Below are positions 57,264 through 64,000 of a stretch of 64,000 nt of DNA, in pieces (position 1 is the stretch's first letter; each line of letters starts with the position of its first letter). A program made the translations under genes and the position numbers. The DNA lies in IMG/VR virus record IMGVR_UViG_3300025815_000010, positions 1-64,000 of that record; one strand, given 5' to 3'. This DNA comes from a virus. The notes under the pieces were generated by a model, which saw nothing but the letters and a program-made list of their open reading frames with translations, did no database searches and was not told the DNA's origin.

Positions 57264-59056
57264 TATGAAATTGCTCCCTTAATGTCTGTATCTGGGAATT
57301 TTATCTCTATAATTACATTCTGTGGAACTGAAACGTATCTACCATCTGCAGAAATAGCTTCATCGATATTAAATCTAACTGAAGAATAATTTGTTCCAAG
57401 CTTCCTAACTATGTTTACTCGTTTTGCATCAACAACACCCTTTACTTTGTTGAGTGCGCTGTATATGTTAGTTAGATACAATGGCTCCCCAATATAAGGA
57501 GTAACAGCAAACAAACTCTTAAGAGCCGTATTACAATCTGCAAGAACCTGGAATTTGTTTGATTCTTCATCTACGATTACTTCAAAATCAATGCCAATAT
57601 TTACAATCTTAGCATCCAGAATATCAATTGTATCGCTGATCATTTTATTTCTGTTTAGCCATACCTTTACGTTCTCTTTAATGGTCGTGTTGGTCTGCGT
57701 GAGTTTCCCTCTGGAGTCCTCAGAAATTAAATATAAATTTAGGTTTCTACGTAATGAATCAGGATCCCTAATCACTCTGCATCTCTTTACCGATCCAAAC
57801 CTTTCTGGCATAGAGTAAACTAGAGCTTCGTAGTCTAGCTGCGTGACCGCACGGTTCTGTGTCGCAAAGTGGTCAATTGTTCTTCTTCGTATCTCTTCAG
57901 AGGTCGGCAAGCGTGTGTCACCAGTAATAGCCTCGTCATTGTAAGCTTCAAAAGAAGAAATAATATCAGCAACCTTAGAATCAGATAACGACGCTCGATC
58001 AGAAAATTGAACAATTGGATTAACAACCTTGGTGACAGAACCAGCAGCTGCATTAACATTTGCAGCTGTGTTTGTTCTATAAGTAATTGTTAAAGTTGTA
58101 TTTGCTGGTGCAATGCCGAACTTATCAGTATTAAGTAATTTATAAGGGTCAAAAGACTTATCTGTTACGTAATCTCTTCCGTTAAGCTGCAGAACCACAT
58201 TCTTAGGCTCAGCCACAGAAGGCGCTCTGATCTCTGCTGGGCCTCCGTACCCAAACTGCAAAAATACAGAGTTTTGCTCTCGCTCAATAACAAATCTTCG
58301 TGGGACGATATAAGGTCTCAAAAGAGAAGGCACAGTGCTCTTGTTGTCTCCCTTGTTCACAACTTCTTTATAAACTGTATTTTGTGATAAGTGCTCGACT
58401 TCCAGATATTCATTCCCCTCAGAATCGACAACTGATACAATTTCAGATACATTATTGGAGTCAAGTTTTATTCTTCTAAACCTCTCAAATGATCCCACGT
58501 TTACAGATTCTACATTAAAAACACCTGACACGATCCTACCGTAAGATCTGACCGCATAGTAGGTTGGAAGCCCAGTCGCACTATCTGTCCTGGCTGCCAC
58601 AATCTCATTTGAAGGGTCATCGAAACGAACTTCTTCATCCAGCATGAATGTGTTTCCAGAAGTGGAGGAAAGCTGCGTTCCCTTGCTGAGCAGTGGTAGG
58701 TAAGCCGAATCTGGCCCCAAACCACTAGTGGAGGCTGGTACAATGACGTAAATTGCAACCGAACCATAAGAAGATGGATTAGCTTGGTATTTGTAACCCA
58801 TCTGCCTAGACAGCCTAATCACGTTGTTATATTCGATTGCAGAATCTAGGTAAGACTCATTAACTTGATAGTCCAAGTAGAAAGACAGTATATCGCCTAT
58901 ATAGGCTACTGTGTCTAACATTAAGGCACCGAAAGAAGCCTCGTTAAAATCTTTAAACGTATCTGGATAATACCTCTTGGCATGCTCTATCAGATCGTTC
59001 TTTATGCTATCAAATTCTCTACTTGTATACTTAATTGGAGTCTTACGTGCTGGCAT
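57263..59056 (-). CDS. gp6: Baseplate wedge protein, gp6-like (baseplate J family)
   Basis: This 597-aa protein matches T4 gp6/baseplate-J proteins: PIKYTSREFDSIKNDLIEHA, FKDFNEASFGALMLDTVAYI, DILSFYLDYQVNESYLDSAI in the first 90 residues, and near the C-terminus RFGSVKRCRVIRD and LYLTNIYSALNKVKGVVDAK. It forms the iris-like ring linking wedges of the baseplate. Its length is close to T4 gp6 (660 aa). A promoter-like motif (11 of 12 matches) lies 21 nt upstream, in the short gap after the gp25 gene. gp25 followed by gp6 is the usual order in contractile phages. Confidence 0.88.
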   Translation of the reverse strand: MPARKTPIKYTSREFDSIKNDLIEHAKRYYPDTFKDFNEASFGALMLDTVAYIGDILSFYLDYQVNESYLDSAIEYNNVIRLSRQMGYKYQANPSSYGSVAIYVIVPASTSGLGPDSAYLPLLSKGTQLSSTSGNTFMLDEEVRFDDPSNEIVAARTDSATGLPTYYAVRSYGRIVSGVFNVESVNVGSFERFRRIKLDSNNVSEIVSVVDSEGNEYLEVEHLSQNTVYKEVVNKGDNKSTVPSLLRPYIVPRRFVIEREQNSVFLQFGYGGPAEIRAPSVAEPKNVVLQLNGRDYVTDKSFDPYKLLNTDKFGIAPANTTLTITYRTNTAANVNAAAGSVTKVVNPIVQFSDRASLSDSKVADIISSFEAYNDEAITGDTRLPTSEEIRRRTIDHFATQNRAVTQLDYEALVYSMPERFGSVKRCRVIRDPDSLRRNLNLYLISEDSRGKLTQTNTTIKENVKVWLNRNKMISDTIDILDAKIVNIGIDFEVIVDEESNKFQVLADCNTALKSLFAVTPYIGEPLYLTNIYSALNKVKGVVDAKRVNIVRKLGTNYSSVRFNIDEAISADGRYVSVPQNVIIEIKFPDTDIKGAIS

Positions 59057-59076
59057 TAAACTACTCCTGATCTCTA

Positions 59077-59088
59077 TTAAATAGTATT
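59077..59088 (-). promoter_or_regulatory. Promoter-like motif upstream of gp6-like gene
   Basis: Reads AATACTATTTAA on the minus strand, 11 of 12 matches, 21 nt before the ATG and 5 nt after the gp25 stop. AGGAG lies between motif and ATG. Confidence 0.45.
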
Positions 59089-59093
59089 GTTAT

Positions 59094-59477
59094 TTAATTT
59101 AATGGGATTTCTAGAGAATCGGCAACTGCTAATTTCTTTATGAGGTAAGAGATCCTTACACTAAGAAAGTTTTCAGATATATTTGTATTAGTTTCGGTAT
59201 TTCCAAAGCTAATTGCATCTATCTGGACATACGGCAAATACTTTTGTGTCTGCTCTCGGATTCTAGCTTCTATCTGTCCGTATGTGGCTGGCCCATTATT
59301 CTCAAACAAATAGGAACGAATACCAACTCCAAACTCTGGATCCATCATTCTTTCGCCTGGACTCGTTAAAATTAGATGCTTAAAGTTTTGTTTTGCTACT
59401 TCCTTCAAGCTTTTCGTCAAAGCGTAGCCATCATCTGGATCTAGGCTTAATGGTAGTTTCGGGGAAAACCCTGACAT
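59094..59477 (-). CDS. gp25: Baseplate wedge protein, gp25-like
   Basis: A 127-aa protein with the gp25/GPW family pattern: DGYALTKSLKEVAKQNFKHL, ILTSPGERMMDPEFGVGIRS, YLFENNGPATYGQIEARIRE. The central motif (PGER, DPEFG, GIRSYLFE) is diagnostic of gp25, a small wedge protein that contacts the sheath initiator and the gp6 ring. T4 gp25 is 132 aa. The gene precedes gp6 in transcription. Family members were named for lysozyme similarity but act structurally. Confidence 0.93.
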   Translation of the reverse strand: MSGFSPKLPLSLDPDDGYALTKSLKEVAKQNFKHLILTSPGERMMDPEFGVGIRSYLFENNGPATYGQIEARIREQTQKYLPYVQIDAISFGNTETNTNISENFLSVRISYLIKKLAVADSLEIPLN

Positions 59478-59479
59478 TG

Positions 59480-62400
59480 CTAGTCATCTCCATTTTTACA
59501 AGGGGCAGGTCTTAATGAACTCCACTGCCACCATTTGATTCCTGGGTTTAGGTCAGAATTAGAACCTAAATTGTCAACGTAAACCTCAGATGGACTCATG
59601 TAGTCTTTATCCCTGTAGTCATAACTAGTATAGCAAGCAGCTTCTAATGTCTGTCTAGCTACTAATTTTGTATTTTTGAAGGAGTTCTTCATTCCTTCGT
59701 TACCACGCCAAGTGTGCATCCCTCCATTTTTTCCTGCACCAATCCAGCGACCGCCACCTCTTTTCTTGTTGTTCGCCGTCGCAGCCCAACCATCTTCAAC
59801 TCTTGCAAGGGAAGGTACAAATGTGTTGACACAGTAAAGAGCTAGCAGATCCATGTACTTAGGTATCGGATAACAGTGCTCAAATAGAGTCTTATAAGCT
59901 GGCGTCTCTATCAGTAGGCATACTAGTCGCTGAAGATAGTCGTTGTAAAGCCCAGCCTCATATGCATCAGTTGTTAGCTGTATCTCAGCAGACGCTATTG
60001 GGATTGCGTTTTTGTATAGCGAATTGAAAGCTTTATGTGTGTATCCCGTTTCCTCTGAGACTCCAGCCAATGCGCTACCCATACTATCAGTAAGATTAGA
60101 AATTCTAGCTGCGCTTGGAATAAAGCTGATCCTTAATCCAAAATAAACTTCATCCTCCGCTAGTACCTCTCCAGTGTGGGCGATTTGAGCATCAAAAATA
60201 TTTGATACGAAACCAAACAGCTTAAAAGTATTTGCTGTGTCCGTAGAACCCTTGGAAATAAGATACCTTTCAAGTACAAAGGGAGTATTGGAATTTGATA
60301 TTAATATATCTGGACTGTCATATGGGTGTGTTGCACTAACTCCAGCAATAGAAGACTCAAAATAGGCAGCATTTGGTACATCATATGGTCCTGCTTCTGT
60401 CGTGCCTATAGCGCCTCGGATAATTGTGGGACTCTTCAAGATAATATCATTAACATCCTTGAAATTTGGACTCACACCCTCTGAGAAAATTTCTGTTGTC
60501 CTTGCGTATTCGTTACGGATATAGCGCCTAAGTATCGTCTTACAACGTGATATAATCGGAGATTCGACTGTTTCTGGTAAACCAGTAACTGCGTTTACTC
60601 CCACGGTACTTTGGAATATAGTGTCCCAATTCTGCTTCCTACGCTTAGCGAGTCTCCTCGCAGAGTTCAAGCCTGTAATCAACCCAGGGGGAACATATAC
60701 CCAGTTATCCTCAACGAATTGGTTGATAAAGTCTAGAGCTTCTTGCTCCTCTGGTGTAATATCTGTTATAAGTCCTAGATTGACTTTAATTCCAAAGTTC
60801 TGGACAACTTGCTCCAAGAATAACCACCAATAATCTTCATATTTTTCAACAAAGCGTTTGCCACGACCTGCGTCTTTCATGCCCTGTTCCATCTTGTCTA
60901 TTACGAATTCAGATAGCATCTCGCCATAGTTAAATTCTGACAGGGCTAGGTATTGCAAAACAGGGAGACCCTTCATTAGAACTTCAACAACATAGGTCCT
61001 TATTGTAGCATATATCGTGCCTTCGATTATGCCAAGAGAAGCTTTTGATAAGTGTCTATCGAAAGGTAACTCTCTCTCTGCACTTACACCCTTGACTTTG
61101 AGACCGGCTCTTTCGTCCATTGGGACTTTGGCGCTAAACTCAGAGCACACAGATTTCAATGATGAAAAGTCTGGGAATGTAACGACATCGCTACTATCTT
61201 CACATGGATTAAACTCAGGAATGATTTTTTGTGCTATTCTCAAATAACCTTTATTGTCGGGCTGCTTGAGGTAAAATGGCGGATTACCTTCAGAACCACC
61301 GTATCTCTCTACAGCTGCACCGATATCTCCATCAAATTCTTCTTCATGGAAATATTTTATAATTGGTGGTTTAGTCGCATCAAATCCATAAACAAACGGT
61401 GAGTTGTCACTTCCTTCCGCAGCAACTAGCTCTGCTAGGGCTTCTAGAATCCTCTGGCTTATTTTCTCAAACCCAATGACCATAGAGTCTTCAGCAGAAT
61501 CATACTCTACATCAAACTGAAGTGATCCAGCAGCATCGCCTCTGGGAGTATCTGGCTGCCCTAGATATTCATATACACTGTGTTCTACAAGTGCTTGGAA
61601 AGTTGAGTCTGGGCTAGATGAGCCACCAATGTAGTAATCACTTAATATATTACTCTTAAAGCCTGCGATAACATCGTCAACGGAAGACTTAATGTCAAAG
61701 TAACTTATCACTTCTTCATATGGGTCTCCGCCTTCATCTTTCCAGTTTTCATTCTTCATGTTTATTCTTAGCCTATGTCCATCCCATGAGTGCTGTTGTC
61801 CGTCAGGTGGGGTGGTCCAATAATCGAAACTAAAAGTAAATTGCATGGTATCTGGATTATCATAATCAAACCAGAATAAGTTAGTGGTGTATCCACTCCC
61901 TACATTGAAGGGGGTGCTTAAGTTAATTAAACTATCTTGCAAATGTCCTGCGACCTTGTCTGGTAAGCCGCCTAGTGCTGGGGCCTTACCAGAAATTTCG
62001 TCTCCATTAGAATTGTTACCTGTATTTTCTTCTGTTTCGCCGTCGCCTGTTGAAGATAAAGGGTTAAATAAGAATGGCAGCTTAAATATCTTTGTACCTT
62101 CTGTGAATTCTCTTGGCCCTGTTACCCAATTATTGTGGTCCTTAGGAGTATTTGCCCCATCTCCCCACTCGTCTCTCGGGGGATAAGCTCTGGTGCCACG
62201 AGAGCCATATATGTTTAGAACGGATGGCCCCAGGACAGAACTCTGGAACCCAAGGTGTTGTCTATAACCTCTGCCCCTAGAATCAGCCAGAACCATGTTT
62301 AAGAATCCTCTTTTACCAATAATATCCTCAGTAAAAGATAGAGACATTGCATCAAAAATACTGTTATAGATGTTATCTAAAGCAATTGTCTCCATTGGCA

Positions 62401-63979
62401 TTTCGGAAGGCAAAAGACCTGGCTTGTCGCTAGTTGGGTCTTTCATAATGTCTGGTATAACACTATTGAAAATACCAGCCTGTAACAGACTCATAAGGTC
62501 TTCTAAGTCAGCAGCTGTCTGATCTCTTAGGACACATAGCTGTCCCTCGATACAAGCCTCATCAACGCCCTTGGCGCGCAATGCTTCTGCTCTTGTAGCG
62601 CGGAACACATTAAGAAGTCCCATGTTATCGCAGACTTCTCTAGAGACAGGTAGATTTGTTGGATTTTGAATGCAAAGCTGATCAAGATCGACAAATATGC
62701 CTATTGCCTTAAAGAACTCATGAACCGAGTCTCTGTCGAATAAACACTCTGTTAGAGACGCTGTAACAGGATCAGTTCGGACGATTTCTACGACAAGGTC
62801 ATATAGATTATCAGACCCTTCGCCATTGATTAGATCAACTAGTTCACATTGTGTCACCACAGACGCTACGTTGTCCACTAGACGCCCCATCGCAACTGCG
62901 TCGGTGTAGCACCCCCTGTTGGCTAGAAGATCTGTCAGAGCGCCATCTACAAGCTCAGGATCGATATCCGCATTGCCACATAGATTAGCCTTTAGGGCAT
63001 CTCGTAGGTTGAGTGGATCTTGCCCTCTCCTCGTCTTACAAAGCTCTTCTGCTATTATTTCTAATATCTTCTTGAGAACAAGAATAAGAAGGCGGATAAG
63101 AAGTTCTTCCAGAACCCTCAGGGCATTATCAATAAGAATCTTAGAAATTGTGTTGAATTTTATTTTTGGTATAACAGGAATCGTGATAGAAGCCTGAAGC
63201 TCGCAGAAGTCTAGGTTAACGCCAGGTAGCTTAATAAACTCTTTTAGAGGTGGGTAGAAAAGCGGAGGCGCAATACAGAACTTGTCTATCTTCTGCAAAA
63301 TATTAACTGCGATTCCAGCGCCAGGAAGGTTGTTCAAAACATTTAATATTTCGTCTAGATTCAATAAGTCGTTGACAACCAAATCATAAATCACATCTTT
63401 TAGCTGTCCATAATCTTGTGGCGTTGCTGCTCTCTGCTCCCTACCCAGAGAACCTACCTGGGCTGGTGGATCGCTTAATGTTAATTCAGCTGTTACCGTC
63501 CCCGGTGTTCTGGTGACTCCGACAAATCCCTGATCCCCAAGAGAGCCCAATGGAATGTCTTTGCTTGTATAGCTATTCTGTCTATCGTAGACTGGCTCTA
63601 TGACAGCCCCACCATCATCTAGAATTGTTACTGTTGCAAACCCAGCAAGGAACGGAAGTAATTGTGGAGCGACTTCATTTACGGAAGCTACGATTACTTC
63701 TTGTGCTTCAGGAGGCAAGCTACTAATAAACTTTCCTACAAATTCATCATCCATGCCCTTCACAGCAGCGCCAACGATTATAGAGATTGCGTCATCATAA
63801 CCAAGAGCGTTTAAGATGCAATCAACTGCAGCCTTGATGAGATCGATTAAGCCACACATTCCTAGATTGTTTAGCATCCCGCCGTACAGATCACCTAACT
63901 CTTTATAGCGCCCCCTTACCAAAAGCTCTGGTAAATCATTGATGAACCTATCACTTGTTAGATATTCCTTTAGCGTCAT
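59480..63979 (-). CDS. Large baseplate/virion protein (1499 aa or longer)
   Basis: A 1499-aa protein from the ATG reading MTLKEYLTSDRFINDLPELL; the frame stays open upstream to the window edge (codons FALQITD), with no clear ribosome site before the ATG, so the true start may lie outside. It has a helical N-terminal third with hydrophobic stretches (LDEILNVLNNLPGAGIAVNI, LEELLIRLLILVLKKILEII), several conserved Cys residues, then a beta-rich middle and a C-terminal third with structural features (AARISNLTDSMGSALAGV). The hydrophobic helix near residue 290-315 is notable. It lies next to gp25 and gp6, so a baseplate role is probable. No enzyme motif. I do not recognise it. Confidence 0.6.
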   Translation of the reverse strand: MTLKEYLTSDRFINDLPELLVRGRYKELGDLYGGMLNNLGMCGLIDLIKAAVDCILNALGYDDAISIIVGAAVKGMDDEFVGKFISSLPPEAQEVIVASVNEVAPQLLPFLAGFATVTILDDGGAVIEPVYDRQNSYTSKDIPLGSLGDQGFVGVTRTPGTVTAELTLSDPPAQVGSLGREQRAATPQDYGQLKDVIYDLVVNDLLNLDEILNVLNNLPGAGIAVNILQKIDKFCIAPPLFYPPLKEFIKLPGVNLDFCELQASITIPVIPKIKFNTISKILIDNALRVLEELLIRLLILVLKKILEIIAEELCKTRRGQDPLNLRDALKANLCGNADIDPELVDGALTDLLANRGCYTDAVAMGRLVDNVASVVTQCELVDLINGEGSDNLYDLVVEIVRTDPVTASLTECLFDRDSVHEFFKAIGIFVDLDQLCIQNPTNLPVSREVCDNMGLLNVFRATRAEALRAKGVDEACIEGQLCVLRDQTAADLEDLMSLLQAGIFNSVIPDIMKDPTSDKPGLLPSEMPMETIALDNIYNSIFDAMSLSFTEDIIGKRGFLNMVLADSRGRGYRQHLGFQSSVLGPSVLNIYGSRGTRAYPPRDEWGDGANTPKDHNNWVTGPREFTEGTKIFKLPFLFNPLSSTGDGETEENTGNNSNGDEISGKAPALGGLPDKVAGHLQDSLINLSTPFNVGSGYTTNLFWFDYDNPDTMQFTFSFDYWTTPPDGQQHSWDGHRLRINMKNENWKDEGGDPYEEVISYFDIKSSVDDVIAGFKSNILSDYYIGGSSSPDSTFQALVEHSVYEYLGQPDTPRGDAAGSLQFDVEYDSAEDSMVIGFEKISQRILEALAELVAAEGSDNSPFVYGFDATKPPIIKYFHEEEFDGDIGAAVERYGGSEGNPPFYLKQPDNKGYLRIAQKIIPEFNPCEDSSDVVTFPDFSSLKSVCSEFSAKVPMDERAGLKVKGVSAERELPFDRHLSKASLGIIEGTIYATIRTYVVEVLMKGLPVLQYLALSEFNYGEMLSEFVIDKMEQGMKDAGRGKRFVEKYEDYWWLFLEQVVQNFGIKVNLGLITDITPEEQEALDFINQFVEDNWVYVPPGLITGLNSARRLAKRRKQNWDTIFQSTVGVNAVTGLPETVESPIISRCKTILRRYIRNEYARTTEIFSEGVSPNFKDVNDIILKSPTIIRGAIGTTEAGPYDVPNAAYFESSIAGVSATHPYDSPDILISNSNTPFVLERYLISKGSTDTANTFKLFGFVSNIFDAQIAHTGEVLAEDEVYFGLRISFIPSAARISNLTDSMGSALAGVSEETGYTHKAFNSLYKNAIPIASAEIQLTTDAYEAGLYNDYLQRLVCLLIETPAYKTLFEHCYPIPKYMDLLALYCVNTFVPSLARVEDGWAATANNKKRGGGRWIGAGKNGGMHTWRGNEGMKNSFKNTKLVARQTLEAACYTSYDYRDKDYMSPSEVYVDNLGSNSDLNPGIKWWQWSSLRPAPCKNGDD

Positions 63980-64000
63980 ATCCGTGATTTGGAGAGCAAA

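Noticed and set aside
1-64000. Diversity-generating retroelement, CRISPR array, insertion sequence or integrase attachment site
   Set aside because: No reverse transcriptase, no regularly spaced repeats, no transposase or integrase, and no long direct repeats were seen by eye on either strand. Subtle repeats could be missed without computation.

Overview
This window looks like a contiguous piece of the genome of a large, AT-rich, contractile-tailed (myovirus) phage of the wider T4 superfamily. Every convincing gene lies on the minus strand, so transcription runs from position 64000 towards 1. Genes are tightly packed, with ATGA or TAATG junctions, overlaps of 4-11 nt, and almost no spacer longer than 100 nt. 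The T4-type parts recognisable from sequence are: large terminase, portal, prohead protease, scaffold, major capsid protein, neck proteins, tail sheath, tail tube, tape measure, and the wedge proteins gp6, gp25 and a gp53-like LysM protein. I cannot name the species or host. Spanin-like, signal-peptide-bearing and peptidoglycan-binding proteins suggest a Gram-negative host. No tRNA, CRISPR array, insertion sequence or integrase was found.

Layout in transcription order. (1) 64.0-57.3 kb: baseplate wedge block (a 1499-aa structural protein, gp25-like, gp6-like). (2) 57.3-35.8 kb: very large virion proteins, including a 2806-aa protein with LamG-like folds and several families of unassigned structural proteins. 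(3) 35.8-28.4 kb: an island of DNA-metabolism genes (RuvC-like resolvase, DnaG-type primase, and an SbcD-SbcC/gp47-gp46 protein as one polypeptide) interleaved with an 893-aa protein carrying a peptidoglycan-binding domain. (4) 28.4-27.0 kb: small membrane or exported proteins, including a spanin-like pair. (5) 27.0-13.6 kb: packaging and head genes (TerL, portal, protease, scaffold with an embedded LysM motif, major capsid protein, two paralogous small virion proteins), plus a viral ribosomal protein bS21. (6) 13.6-0 kb: neck, sheath, tube, a tail-assembly chaperone with an apparent +1 frameshift extension, tape measure, tube-cap/baseplate protein, gp53-like protein and a hub-like protein with a peptidoglycan-binding domain.

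Regulation. A 12-nt motif, AATACTATTTAT read on the minus strand, recurs 16-53 nt upstream of structural gene starts. In several places it lies directly after a terminator or hairpin, in the order hairpin-motif-gene. It is the best candidate for this phage's late promoter. A 13-bp perfect hairpin covers the primase start codon, and another structured leader precedes the prohead protease.

Most interesting observations: the frameshifted tail chaperone (whose C-terminal extension is absent from ordinary ORF lists), the recurring promoter-like motif with its terminators, the phage bS21 inside the head operon, the single-chain Mre11-Rad50-type protein, LysM and peptidoglycan-binding modules in a scaffold, a probable internal protein and the hub, and a possible internal translation start in the 893-aa gene.
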